This document shows positions 53,873 through 62,587 of a DNA stretch of 64,000 nucleotides, in pieces. Numbering within the stretch: position 1 is the first letter of the stretch; every line of letters starts with the position of its first letter. The position numbers and the translations under genes are program-made. Source of the DNA: Taibaiella koreensis (GTDB taxonomy: Bacteria > Bacteroidota > Bacteroidia > Chitinophagales > Chitinophagaceae); contig NZ_QVNU01000003.1 in assembly GCF_003545715.1 (NCBI RefSeq), positions 558,001 to 622,000 of the forward strand, written 5' to 3'. Under the pieces are notes generated by a model. That model was given only the letters and a program-made list of their open reading frames with translations, had not been told where the DNA came from and ran no database searches.

Positions 53873-53965
53873 GATATTTTGTTTGAAAAATTAGCAAATG
53901 TGCAAATCAGCAAATCATACAAATCACTCCGAATTTGCACATCTGCCTATCTGCCTATTGTTCAA

Positions 53966-54148
53966 TTACTTGATTTCTTTGTGAACGGTTACTTTCTTCA
54001 GAATAGGATTGTATTTCTTCAGCTCAATACGCTCAGGAGTATTCTTCTTATTCTTTTGTGAGACGTAACGGCTCGTGCCGGGCATGCCGCTGGTCTTATG
54101 CTCGGTACATTCCAAAATCACCTGAACGCGGTTTCCTTTTTTAGCCAT
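53966..54148 (-). CDS. rpmG: 50S ribosomal protein L33
   Basis: 60 residues; [28 protein letters not shown] and [24 protein letters not shown]. It has a single cysteine and no CxxC pairs, so it is the zinc-free form. Between rpmB and the DUF4295 gene, the standard Bacteroidota order. Confidence 0.96.
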   Translation of the reverse strand: MAKKGNRVQVILECTEHKTSGMPGTSRYVSQKNKKNTPERIELKKYNPILKKVTVHKEIK

Positions 54149-54181
54149 CTTGGGTAATTATTGATAATAATATAAAATAAA

Positions 54182-54418
54182 TTAGATTGCAACGCCTTGC
54201 TCACGCAGTTCTGATACTACGGTGAACAGACCTCTTTTATTAATGGTACGAATAGCATCAGAAGACACTTTCATTGTGATCCAGCGGTCTTCTTCAACCA
54301 GGAAGAAACGTTTGGTCTGTAAATTGGGTAAAAAACGGCGTTTTGCTTTCTTATTAGAGAAACAAACCTTGTGACCTGTAATTGGTTTCTTGCCGGTTAC
54401 CTGACAAACACGAGCCAT
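54182..54418 (-). CDS. rpmB: 50S ribosomal protein L28
   Basis: 78 residues; MARVCQVTGKKPITGHKVCFS, KKAKRRFLPNLQTKRFFLVEEDRWITMKVS, with the C-terminal TINKRGLFTVV. Two isolated cysteines but no zinc-ribbon pairs. First gene of a three-gene operon with a good promoter upstream. Confidence 0.96.
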   Translation of the reverse strand: MARVCQVTGKKPITGHKVCFSNKKAKRRFLPNLQTKRFFLVEEDRWITMKVSSDAIRTINKRGLFTVVSELREQGVAI

Positions 54419-54439
54419 GACTTAATTTTTTTTGGACTG

Positions 54440-54470
54440 CAAAGGTGCGAATTATTTTGGAAACGGCAAA
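54440..54470 (-). promoter_or_regulatory. Bacteroidota promoter of the rpmB operon
   Basis: On the minus strand TTTG (54470-54467), exactly 19 bases, then CACCTTTG (54447-54440), differing from TAnnTTTG by one base. It lies 21 bases before the rpmB ATG. Confidence 0.75.
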
Positions 54471-54640
54471 AAATATTTCCAGAATATTTTTTTCGTTTTC
54501 TTCCTGGCTCGCGATTTACCGGAAGGCGGCAAAGATACGCTTCTTTGTGCGAAACATTGAAAAAAAAGCTATTAATATTCCGGAAATGCCGGATGGACCT
54601 TAATAGGCCCGGAAGCAGACACCCAAGGCAATGCCGGGGA

Positions 54641-55372
54641 TCATACCAGGTCGGGGTAGATGAGCTGGTCGAGATCGCTTACGCCCAGGCGCGATTCGAC
54701 CGTAAAACCTTCTCCATAAGCCACACCGATGCGATGCCCGAGTTGGCTGGCCCGGTTGCGGATCTTATCGAGAAAGCCGGGATTGGAAATATAGGTTTCG
54801 GGCTGGCCCGAATCGTCGTTGAAGAATTGGGTTTTAAAGCAGCTTATGGCTTTCATCTTCTGCTCGAAGCTGCCGGAGATATCGACAATAAGATCCGGCT
54901 CAGTAAACCGGTCCTGGATATAGTGAAACACCTTTTTGGGACGCCATGGCAGCTGTGCCTCACCTTCCCAATCGGTTTCGATCTTGCGTAGTCCGCTAAA
55001 GAAGCAGGCATCTGCGATCAGGCGGCCGGCACGCCCGTGGTCCGGGTGTCGGTCGGCCAGCGCGTTAGCCAGCACGATATCGGGCTGGAAGCGGCGGAGC
55101 ATACGGATGATCTTAAGCTGGTGCTCCTTATTGTTCTGGAAAAAACCATCGGCCATCTGCAGATTGGTCCTCATCGAGAGCCCCAGCACCCCGGCCGATG
55201 CGGCTGCTTCTTCGTACCGGCTCTCAACGGAGCCCCTGGAACCAAGCTCTCCCTCGGTAAGGTCCAGTATCCCGGCCTTTTGTCCTTTTTGTATATGGTT
55301 GATCAGGGTGCCGGTACAGCCCAGTTCTACGTCGTCGGGGTGGGCACCTATAGCGAGTATATGCAGTTTCAT
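54641..55372 (-). CDS. bshB1: Bacillithiol biosynthesis deacetylase BshB1 (PIG-L family)
   Basis: A 243-residue PIG-L-type zinc hydrolase that removes acetyl from N-acetylglucosaminyl-malate, the second step of bacillithiol synthesis. The signatures AIGAHPDDVELGC (metal ligands HPDD), LDLTEGELGSRG, and ADRHPDHGRAGRLIADACFFSG (HPDHG) are those of the BshB1 subgroup, and the QDRFTEPDLIVDIS region is also typical. The ATG at 55372 gives MKLHILAIGAHPDD. DUF4294 lies 84 bases upstream on the same strand and may be co-transcribed. bshA and bshC are not in the window. Confidence 0.9.
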   Translation of the reverse strand: MKLHILAIGAHPDDVELGCTGTLINHIQKGQKAGILDLTEGELGSRGSVESRYEEAAASAGVLGLSMRTNLQMADGFFQNNKEHQLKIIRMLRRFQPDIVLANALADRHPDHGRAGRLIADACFFSGLRKIETDWEGEAQLPWRPKKVFHYIQDRFTEPDLIVDISGSFEQKMKAISCFKTQFFNDDSGQPETYISNPGFLDKIRNRASQLGHRIGVAYGEGFTVESRLGVSDLDQLIYPDLV

Positions 55373-55456
55373 GCGCGTTGAAGATGCTCCCGCTTTAACA
55401 GCGCGGAAGACGGGCGCAAAATTAAGGGCTTAAATGGATATAAACAGACTAGATGG

Positions 55457-56098
55457 CTATGGCGCATTGGCCAGCCGCTTCTGCTGCAGCAGGTATTGGT
55501 ACTGGTAATAGTTTTTGGATTCTATTTCCTGTACGATCATCTCGATGTCTTTGTCCTTACCATAGGGATCGTACTGGGCTTTGAGATCATTGTCGAAGAA
55601 GAATGCCGCGGTCTGGTAAATACGGGCATTCAGCCCTCCTTTAATTTCTTTGATCACGCTATAGCAATCCCGTCCCGTCTGCCGGTTGATCAGCTTAACC
55701 AGGATCTGGCCCTGGGTCATTGAAAGATTTTTCAGCTCATCCTTAAAGCGGCTGCTCATCTCCTTCTCAACGGTCTTGAGGTATTGCTTGCGGTCTTTCC
55801 GCTTGGTCCTTACAGCTACTTCCTTATCCACTTTATTGAGCACAAACGCAGCGGTTACCGCATAGGGATATACTTTATACACATTGTAGCGGAGCCGGCG
55901 TATCTCCTCGCGTCGTTTAGGGTCGGTAAACGTACTGGTGATCTCTACTTCATCAATAAAAAGCATGGGGTAGACCTGGTTGTCCACCTGTATCCCGCCG
56001 AGCAGAATGGTGTCATTGACGCCCTTTTGGGCGCCTGACCTGAATACGGGCACCAGGATCGCGATCAGGAAAAAACAGGCTTTCAACAATCGGTTCAT
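55457..56098 (-). CDS. DUF4294-family exported protein
   Basis: A 213-residue exported protein from the ATG at 56098 (MNRLLKACFFLIAILVPVFRSGAQ is the signal peptide); an in-frame ATG at 56116 would add six residues. The mature part (VYPMLFIDEVEITSTF, RRLRYNVYKVYPYAVTAAFVLNKVDK, GQILVKLINRQTGRDCYSVIKEIKGG, AQYDPYGKDKDIEMIVQEIE) matches DUF4294, a Bacteroidota family of unknown role. It lies upstream of bshB1 on the same strand. Confidence 0.87.
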   Translation of the reverse strand: MNRLLKACFFLIAILVPVFRSGAQKGVNDTILLGGIQVDNQVYPMLFIDEVEITSTFTDPKRREEIRRLRYNVYKVYPYAVTAAFVLNKVDKEVAVRTKRKDRKQYLKTVEKEMSSRFKDELKNLSMTQGQILVKLINRQTGRDCYSVIKEIKGGLNARIYQTAAFFFDNDLKAQYDPYGKDKDIEMIVQEIESKNYYQYQYLLQQKRLANAP

Positions 56099-56259
56099 GT
56101 CGTTGGGGACATTCAAAATATAAAGTTCTGACTAATTTATGAGAATGCGAAATTTTGGACCAGGAGCATGCCAGCGGGTTTAACCAGTAAAGATTAGCGG
56201 TAAATTATTTCCGGTTCTGCTGAAAAAATAGTTCTTTAGCAGTCAAATTTCACAGCATA

Positions 56260-56910
56260 ATGGTTTATAATTTAAGCGTGCGGCACTCGCTTCTGTCACA
56301 ATGGATGAGCGAGATAAGGGATATGGAGATACAGAAGGACCGGATGCGGTTCCGCCGTAATATGGAACGCATCGGCGAAGTGGCTGCATATGAATTGAGC
56401 CGGCACCTTCCTTTCACCGAAAGGCTGGTGCAAACACCCATGGGCGAGTCGATGGTGAATGTCATGAATGGTCAACCCGTACTCACCACTATTTTAAGGG
56501 CAGGTGTGCCCTTGTACCAGGGTCTGCAGAATTATTTTGACCAGGCCGACTCTGCTTTTATCGCCGCTTATCGCAAGCACCATCGCGATGGCAGCTTTGA
56601 GATCGAACAGCATTATATTACCTGCCCTGCGCTGGAAGGTCGCGTGCTCATCATTGCCGACCCTATGCTGGCTACCGGCGCTTCGCTTATACTCGCCCTG
56701 GAGACGCTGATGGGCTATGGCAAACCAGCTCACATTCATATTGTTACGGCAATTGCCTGTAGCGAAGGCATCGAAAATGTGCTGCGCCGCTTCCCCGACT
56801 GCGATATTTGGGCCGGTGATATTGACGATGAGCTGACCGCTAAGGGCTATATTGTGCCTGGTTTGGGCGATGCCGGCGACCTGGCTTTCGGAAGCAAGCA
56901 GCAAGGGTGA
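56260..56910 (+). CDS. upp: Uracil phosphoribosyltransferase
   Basis: A 216-residue enzyme that makes UMP from uracil and PRPP in pyrimidine salvage. The PRPP loop is IIADPMLATGASL (about residues 130-142). TTILRAGVPLYQGLQNYF is the family's active-site segment, and the C-terminal IVPGLGDAGDLAFG is the uracil-binding end. The length is standard. It stands alone, divergent from the DUF4294 gene; a possible second start at MSEIRDMEIQK exists but is too short. Confidence 0.95.
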   Translation: MVYNLSVRHSLLSQWMSEIRDMEIQKDRMRFRRNMERIGEVAAYELSRHLPFTERLVQTPMGESMVNVMNGQPVLTTILRAGVPLYQGLQNYFDQADSAFIAAYRKHHRDGSFEIEQHYITCPALEGRVLIIADPMLATGASLILALETLMGYGKPAHIHIVTAIACSEGIENVLRRFPDCDIWAGDIDDELTAKGYIVPGLGDAGDLAFGSKQQG

Positions 56911-57106
56911 CTTTCTGCGGAACATAAGCATGTAGGCTTTAAGCTCCGGTTGCAAATGCCTGAATTTCCGGGTGTTTTCGTACTAATAAAAAGCGAAAAT
57001 GCCCAACACAAAATTTTTTTTCGCTGTCTATTGTATAATATCTTCCTTTGTGCTATTTTGTGCACAATTGACAAGAAAAATTGGTCATCCCCGATAAATA
57101 AAAATC

Positions 57107-58150
57107 ATGAAGAAAGTATTACTAAGCGCGTTGGCTCTGGCAGGTATTTCTTTGGGTGTGGAGGCGCAGGATGTGCATTTCACCCAATACTTCACGTCAC
57201 CGCTGACATTGAATCCTGCGCAGACGGGACTTACTCAAAATGACTGGCGCGCATCGGCAAACTTTCGGACCCAGTGGTACACGGTATCTGATAATCCTTA
57301 CATGAGCGGAACGGTGGCTTTCGATATTCCCACGCTGCGCGGTAAGCTTCCCGAAGGCGACGCCCTCGGTATCGGTGTGCTGGGCTTATACGACCGGTCG
57401 GGTACCGGTGGCCTTCAGAATACGACCGTCGGACTGTCGGTTGCTTACCACAAAGCATTTGGTATGGACAAGCAACATACCTTATCATTGGGCGTACAGG
57501 GATACCTGGTGCAAAAAAGTATCCAGTTTGATAAGCTTATTTTCGGCGATCAGTTCGATCCCAATATGCCCGAAGGCTACCTGAAGGGAACATCTGCCGA
57601 AAGCTTCGGTAATGCCGACCTCACTTATCCCGATTTTAACGCCGGTATCATGTACTCGGGCCGCGTAGCAGAGAAAGCAACACTGTACGGTGGCTTTGCT
57701 TACTACCATTTTACCCGTCCCGAAGAGAAATTCCTGCAAAGCGGTAGCGCCGTGAAGATCAACTCACGCTATTCTGCCCACCTTGGCGGTTCTTTCGAGA
57801 TGAACGAGAATACGGTGATGTACCTGAGCGCGATGTACCAGAAACAGGGACCTGCTTCTGAATTCCTGCTGGGTGGTGCGGTTGGCTTTGTAATGAATCC
57901 CGGCCATGACGAGTTTACCCGCAATACGGTCTTCTATCTGGGCGCCTGGTACCGCTATGGCGATGCTATCGCTCCTTATGTGGGCTTTGAGTGGTCCCGC
58001 ATGAAGATCGGCTTCAGCTACGATGTGACCTTGTCCAGTGCGCAGAACATGACCAGCGGCCAGGGCGCTTATGAAGTGTCTGTAATCTACAATGGTATCA
58101 TCAACAAGATCACCCGTAAAAAATACAACTTCGCTTGTCCTAAATTCTAA
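57107..58150 (+). CDS. PorP/SprF-family type IX secretion outer-membrane protein
   Basis: A 347-residue protein with signal peptide (about 1-21, MKKVLLSALALAGISLGVEAQ) followed by QDVHFTQYFTSPLTLNPAQTGL, the classic PorP/SprF opening, and about a dozen amphipathic beta strands. Such proteins sit in the outer membrane, and many help secrete or attach a partner T9SS type B protein, often encoded beside them. Here no type B cargo is adjacent. The two in this window lie 34-37 kb away (17853-20207 and 20791-23523), so the real partner is open. It has its own terminator 24 bases after the stop. Confidence 0.92.
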   Translation: MKKVLLSALALAGISLGVEAQDVHFTQYFTSPLTLNPAQTGLTQNDWRASANFRTQWYTVSDNPYMSGTVAFDIPTLRGKLPEGDALGIGVLGLYDRSGTGGLQNTTVGLSVAYHKAFGMDKQHTLSLGVQGYLVQKSIQFDKLIFGDQFDPNMPEGYLKGTSAESFGNADLTYPDFNAGIMYSGRVAEKATLYGGFAYYHFTRPEEKFLQSGSAVKINSRYSAHLGGSFEMNENTVMYLSAMYQKQGPASEFLLGGAVGFVMNPGHDEFTRNTVFYLGAWYRYGDAIAPYVGFEWSRMKIGFSYDVTLSSAQNMTSGQGAYEVSVIYNGIINKITRKKYNFACPKF

Positions 58151-58174
58151 AAAAGAGATTTACATATACAAAGA

Positions 58175-58202
58175 AAAGGTTGCTTCCGGGCAGCCTTTTT
58201 TT
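58175..58202 (+). terminator. Rho-independent terminator after the PorP/SprF gene
   Basis: AAAGGTTGC (58175-58183) pairs with GCAGCCTTT (58190-58198, one G-T pair), then T to 58202. Confidence 0.85.
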
Positions 58203-58837
58203 ATGCGTAAACGTAAGGATGTTGCCATTTATCGCTTAAACCTGCTTGCCGTAGCCGCAATAGGTGCAAATGATTGGATCCGTCGTTAGCTACCAGTAAT
58301 ATCCATTTAGCAGGAATAATGTCCTTAATGAAGTATTTCACGCCAATTGTTTGCGTCCTCGGCGGTTAGCGTTACATGGCTTTTGCCTTTGAGCCAATGC
58401 TTGCATACACGACATCGGATTTTTGTATTGTGGCTTCTAACTGGCGAAATTAGCTCAATCACCGTTACCGGGCCTGTTGAAGGGCCATCTTTATAGCCCT
58501 CCTTTCGATATGCCCAAGAACCCGGGTGTATTATGTTTCAGGTACCACTATCTGTCGGGAAGGTTACGGGCCGCTTTGTACGGCTGCCGGTCGGAATGCG
58601 GTAGAGGTCTGAACGACGGCTGAGATATATGATGTTTATAACCTTGCCCCATTTTGCTTCTACAGAGGAAGTGTGGATTTATCCCGTTTCAACTACAAGC
58701 TTTTTGTCCCCTACGGGCGGCATGCACACCTAGGTCTTAATATAGGCAAACTCCAATTCACATAAATTAGCTCTTCCCTTTTCCCCAGCTTTTCCGATTG
58801 ATTCGATATGTTCACCAAGAGAAGCCTACCATATAAC
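58203..58837. other. 635-base stretch without an intact gene
   Basis: No intact gene on either strand. The base composition is mixed and no tandem repeats were seen. The minus strand carries a possible decayed gene (58325-58652, listed separately). Nothing like an insertion-sequence end or tRNA was found. Confidence 0.6.
58325..58652 (-). pseudogene. Possible decayed gene with internal stop and frameshift
   Basis: From ATG at 58652 the frame reads MGQGYKHHISQPSFRPLPHS, meets TAG after 34 codons, continues WYLKHNTPGFLGISKGGL and stops. A neighbouring frame is open for 70 codons (58537-58325) and holds SWAYRKEGYKDGPSTG, VTVIELISPVRSHN, IRCRVCKHWLKGKS, VTLTAEDANNWREILH, with a CxxC pair as in small zinc proteins. 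Removing one G of the GGG near 58528 would join the two. I recognise no family, and a chance origin cannot be excluded. Confidence 0.25.
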
Positions 58838-58867
58838 AAAAGCGCCCCGCATTGCGAGGCGCTTTTT
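58838..58867 (-). terminator. Terminator of the small T9SS protein gene
   Basis: AAAAGCGCC (58838-58846) pairs with GGCGCTTTT (58858-58866). It lies 20 bases past the minus-strand stop at 58887 and could act in both directions. Confidence 0.75.
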
Positions 58868-58886
58868 ATACTTTAATCAGCGGGAA

Positions 58887-59765
58887 TTACTTCCTGTTGA
58901 ATTTGCTTACGAAGCGTTTGCCATCAGCAGAAACTTCAACCATGTACATACCAGTGTTCAGGTTAGATACATTGATAGAGAATTTGTGCTCACCGGCCCT
59001 AACTTTACCCAGATCCTGAGTTTTAACAGTGCGACCAGCGATGTCAGTGATCCGTACAACGGCGTTAGCAGCGTTGTCCAGGTTGAAATCGAAGTTCAGG
59101 TTGTCCATTACAGGGTTGGGGTATACTTTCAGGGCTTCTTTAGCACCACCGCCGAATTCGATGATACCTACGCCACCGCAAAGGTCATTAGCGCCAGAGC
59201 CGAATTTAATATTGTCAACATTGTCAAGGTTATTGCCAGAGAAAGCAGCATACAGTTGATCTGCGGTAGTAGCAGCATTATATGCAGCGCCATCAAAACC
59301 AGGATCGTTAAAGAATCCGAGATCCTGATCATATCCAAAAATAGTAGCATAAGTACATACTTTGGAATCGGAAGGATACTTCACAGTCTTGTTTCCTGAA
59401 GTGAACTGGAACACGCGACCTTGGCCAACGTTGAAGTACAAAGTATCTTTCCCTCCTGCAGCGATGGTGAGGGGGGGAGTTCCGATAGACAAGAGACTCT
59501 TTGTATTAGAACCCGTAGGAGCAATACCCATGGCAGCTAAGTCCAGAATTACTGTCAATGTATCTGTCGGAGCTACAGCGTCAGTGCCATTGTTTGAAAT
59601 TTCCAATTGATATTTCATGGTGTCAGTACCAACAACGAAATTGTTAAAGGTCTGGTTGTCAACGGGGTTGAGGAGCCTTATACCCAAATCGATAGCTTTG
59701 TTTTGTGCCATTGCACCTGTAGCAGCTGCTGCGATCAATCCCAGCGTCATGTAAATACGTTTCAT
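58887..59765 (-). CDS. Secreted protein with type A T9SS sorting domain, passenger unknown
   Basis: A 292-residue exported protein. The signal peptide is MKRIYMTLGLIAAAATGAMAQ (about 21 residues). The passenger (about 22-205) contains LGIRLLNPVDNQTFNNFVVG, TLTVILDLAAMG and TIAAGGKDTLYFNVGQ, a beta-rich pattern with no recognised family. The last about 80 residues are the type A sorting domain (LKVYPNPVMDNLNFDF, TDIAGRTVKTQDLG, LNTGMYMVEVSADGKRFVSKF). Protected by its own promoter and terminator, it is a single-gene unit. It probably ends up on the cell surface or is released. Confidence 0.88.
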   Translation of the reverse strand: MKRIYMTLGLIAAAATGAMAQNKAIDLGIRLLNPVDNQTFNNFVVGTDTMKYQLEISNNGTDAVAPTDTLTVILDLAAMGIAPTGSNTKSLLSIGTPPLTIAAGGKDTLYFNVGQGRVFQFTSGNKTVKYPSDSKVCTYATIFGYDQDLGFFNDPGFDGAAYNAATTADQLYAAFSGNNLDNVDNIKFGSGANDLCGGVGIIEFGGGAKEALKVYPNPVMDNLNFDFNLDNAANAVVRITDIAGRTVKTQDLGKVRAGEHKFSINVSNLNTGMYMVEVSADGKRFVSKFNRK

Positions 59766-59803
59766 AGTCTTCTTTTTTGTTTATAAAAATTTAATTTAGG
59801 CTT

Positions 59804-59836
59804 CAAATGTAGGAAAGATTTCGGATAATTTCCAAC
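59804..59836 (-). promoter_or_regulatory. Bacteroidota promoter of the small T9SS protein
   Basis: On the minus strand TTG (59835-59833), 21 bases, then TACATTTG (59811-59804), an exact TAnnTTTG match. It lies 38 bases before the ATG. Confidence 0.65.
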
Positions 59837-59842
59837 ACCATT

Positions 59843-60472
59843 CTAATTTTTGTTTTCAGTATTAACATATGTTTCAACAGGTAATCTTTTCGCTATAGAC
59901 CGGGCCAAAGTCAACTCATCAGTGTATTCCAGCTCGCCGCCAAAGGATACACCCCGGGCAATACCGGTAATCCGGACCGGGTAGGCCTGCAGTTGCCTGC
60001 TAATGTAATAGACGGTAGTATCCCCCTCTATTGTTGGGTTTAGCGCCATAATGATCTCCTCGATCCTGCCTTCATCAAGCCGTCCGATCAGGTTGGATAG
60101 TTGCAACTGGTCGGGCCCTATGCCATCCAGTGGCGATAGCAGCCCCCCCAGTACGTGGTACAAGCCGTTGAACTGTCTTGTACTTTCAATCGAGATCACA
60201 TCCCTGATGTTCTCCACCACGCATATAATAGTGTGGTCACGCATAGGATTGCTGCAGATGCTGCAAAGACCGCTGTCCGATATATTATTGCATTGCGGGC
60301 AAAAGCAGATATCCGATCGCATCCGGCTTATGGTATCGCTGAAGTGGTTTACACTTTCCTTGTCTGCCTTAAGCAGGTGGAGCACCATTCTTAAAGCCGT
60401 TTTCCGGCCGATGCCCGGCAGTCGGGAAAACGCGTCAACAGCATCTTCTATCAGTCTGGAGGAAAATATCAT
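59843..60472 (-). CDS. recR: Recombination protein RecR
   Basis: A 209-residue protein of the RecFOR pathway that helps load RecA onto gaps. It has the helix-hairpin-helix AFSRLPGIGRKTALRM, a zinc finger CFCPQCNNISDSGLCSIC (four cysteines), and the Toprim region ICVVENIRDVISIE, ending with GVSFGGELEYTDELTLARSI. The ATG at 60472 is standard. A TATCTTTG element lies upstream at 60505-60512. Confidence 0.96.
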   Translation of the reverse strand: MIFSSRLIEDAVDAFSRLPGIGRKTALRMVLHLLKADKESVNHFSDTISRMRSDICFCPQCNNISDSGLCSICSNPMRDHTIICVVENIRDVISIESTRQFNGLYHVLGGLLSPLDGIGPDQLQLSNLIGRLDEGRIEEIIMALNPTIEGDTTVYYISRQLQAYPVRITGIARGVSFGGELEYTDELTLARSIAKRLPVETYVNTENKN

Positions 60473-60504
60473 ATGGTAATTCCGAGGCGCTCGGGCCGTC
60501 CTGG

Positions 60505-60512
60505 CAAAGATA
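60505..60512 (-). promoter_or_regulatory. Candidate -7 element (TATCTTTG) of recR
   Basis: CAAAGATA on the plus strand reads TATCTTTG on the minus strand, an exact TAnnTTTG, 33 bases before the recR ATG. The -33 half is not clear. Confidence 0.4.
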
Positions 60513-60595
60513 ACGAAACCTGCCGCAAAAGCGGCGGCGGAGCCTGCTATGATCTATCTTTAAACTAATCCTCGTAATTTGGCAGCCGGATAGTA

Positions 60596-62581
60596 ATGAA
60601 ACAAAACGATATTTTGAAAAAGCCCGGCCGGAAGGTTGTATGGCGTCGCCTGCATTGCAGCACAGGAGCTTTGGTCCTATGGTTATTGATCACTTGCGCC
60701 GGCAAATTATACGCCCAGCCCGAGGTACAAAAGCCTGCCCGTATTTTATTTCTCCTGGATGCTTCGAGCAGTATGCTGAGCGACTGGAACACCACCGAGA
60801 ACCGGTTTCATGCCGCATCCCGGCTGATTACCGCCATCGTGGACAGCATCCATAAGGTTAATCCCGATGTCGCTTTCGCGGTAAGGGCGTTTGGTAACCA
60901 GTACCCGGCGCAGGACAAGAACTGCTACGATACCCGTCTTGAAGTGCCGTTTGGTCTGAGCAACGAGGTTCAGATAAGGGCCCGGCTCAAATACCTGGTC
61001 CCCCGAGGCTATTCGCCCATCGCCTGGTCGCTGAAGGAGACAGCAGAAAACGACTTTACAGAGAGCAACGCTTATTCCTACAGCATCATCCTGATTACAG
61101 ATGGTGGCGAAAGCTGCGGCGGCGACATCTGCGCCACGGTGACCACGTTGCTGGCCAAAAAGATCAGCTTTAAACCTTATATTCTTAGCCTGGTCGATTA
61201 CGAACCGTTGCGCGAGCAATATGCTTGCCTGGGCAAGTATCTTATCGTTGCCAGGGAAAAGGATATAGTACCGGCGATTAATACCATCATCAACGATAAC
61301 CGGAAAATACTCACGATCAAGACCGGCGGCCTGAAGCGGACCGTTACTGCTGCCGAGGCGCCCAAAGGAGAGCCCATTACCCGCCGGTCGCTGCCACCTG
61401 TATCGGCCAGCCCTGTCGTACCCGTACAGCCGGCTCCTGTAGCTCCGGCTAAAAAAGAAGAGCCTGTCGTAATTGTTAAAAAAGAAGAGCCGGTGAAAAC
61501 ACCGGAACCCATAGTCGCCCGCCCCGCCCCGGTAACGATCGACCGTATTCCCCAGATCACCCGGCCTGGTCGCCTGGGCTTGCTGTTTACCTTACCGGGA
61601 GAAGAGCGTATGGTGAAAGTGCCGCCGCTGAAGCTGACAATACGTATTGAAGAAGAAACACCCGCACCCGTGCCGGTCCGTTCTACTCCTACTCCCAGGA
61701 CCAGTGCCACTGCACCGCCACGGACCACAGCTGTGCGCCCCCCGGCTGCGACCAGGAAACCGGCTCCCCCTGTGGGCGATGCCATTGAGTCCACGCCCAG
61801 GAAGGAGGAGACATTGACTTATGTGGTCAAGACGGAAGAAGCTAAAGAAAGCACTTTGCAGATCTATTTTACCAACGGACAGGGGAAAGCCTATCGTACC
61901 GAGCCCCGCATGGTGATCAGGGATAGCAAAACCGGCAGGGAGGTCAAAAATATATACCGTAATGTGACCAACGGAGAGCCGGACCCCATCAAGCTGGACC
62001 CGGGTACATATGATGTTGAGATGCCCGGCTCCCGGAGCAAGGCGAGCGGTATTGTGATCGAAGCCGGTAAGAACAAAAAGTACTATATGAGAGTAGGCGC
62101 CGGGTCGCTTTCGTTCTTTTATCCCACAGCACCTAATCGTCCGGTAAAAGAGTTCCAGGCGCGTGTGAGTAAACGGTTTGAGAATGGTCCCGTGGTCAAC
62201 CAGGGTTGCGATGACGAGCTACCCTACGATCCGGATAACTACCATGTAGAGATCACGACAATGCCGCCCACCTTGTTGAATATGGACCTGGAATTCAATG
62301 TCAACAAGCGTATTCCCATTAAAGAGGAAGGTACCATGCAGATCACCAACAAGACCAATGTGGGTAAGATCCAGCTTTGGTACCAGATGGGCGACCGGAC
62401 CTTTGTTCCCTTTTATGAAATGATGATTGCCGGCAGGGTCGATCTGCAAAAGCTCAACCTGCAGCCGGGCAACTATCAGGTGCGTTATTACAAAGGCGGG
62501 GGGGGGCCTATGGCCAAAGCGGAAGTAAAGCTGTTCAGCATCAAAAGCAACACCACCACGAAACTTGAACTGGAATTATAG
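60596..62581 (+). CDS. von Willebrand factor A (vWA) domain protein with proline-rich linker
   Basis: A 661-residue protein with an N-terminal signal/anchor (about residues 22-40). Residues about 48-245 are a vWA domain with the MIDAS start DASSSM (Asp55) and a later FAVRAFGN and ILITDGGESCGG, suited to metal-dependent protein binding. Residues about 270-420 are Pro/Thr/Lys-rich (EEPVKTPEPIVARPAP), a disordered linker crossing the periplasm or surface. The C-terminal about 240 residues are beta-rich with no known family. The sensor kinase gene starts six bases later, so the two are co-transcribed; a role as its sensor or ligand protein is possible but unproven. Confidence 0.85.
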   Translation: MKQNDILKKPGRKVVWRRLHCSTGALVLWLLITCAGKLYAQPEVQKPARILFLLDASSSMLSDWNTTENRFHAASRLITAIVDSIHKVNPDVAFAVRAFGNQYPAQDKNCYDTRLEVPFGLSNEVQIRARLKYLVPRGYSPIAWSLKETAENDFTESNAYSYSIILITDGGESCGGDICATVTTLLAKKISFKPYILSLVDYEPLREQYACLGKYLIVAREKDIVPAINTIINDNRKILTIKTGGLKRTVTAAEAPKGEPITRRSLPPVSASPVVPVQPAPVAPAKKEEPVVIVKKEEPVKTPEPIVARPAPVTIDRIPQITRPGRLGLLFTLPGEERMVKVPPLKLTIRIEEETPAPVPVRSTPTPRTSATAPPRTTAVRPPAATRKPAPPVGDAIESTPRKEETLTYVVKTEEAKESTLQIYFTNGQGKAYRTEPRMVIRDSKTGREVKNIYRNVTNGEPDPIKLDPGTYDVEMPGSRSKASGIVIEAGKNKKYYMRVGAGSLSFFYPTAPNRPVKEFQARVSKRFENGPVVNQGCDDELPYDPDNYHVEITTMPPTLLNMDLEFNVNKRIPIKEEGTMQITNKTNVGKIQLWYQMGDRTFVPFYEMMIAGRVDLQKLNLQPGNYQVRYYKGGGGPMAKAEVKLFSIKSNTTTKLELEL

Positions 62582-62587
62582 AAACCT

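Noticed and set aside
53627-54061. A 144-codon plus-strand frame opposite rpmG and the DUF4295 gene
   Set aside because: Both genes on the minus strand have clear family sequences, so this is a shadow.
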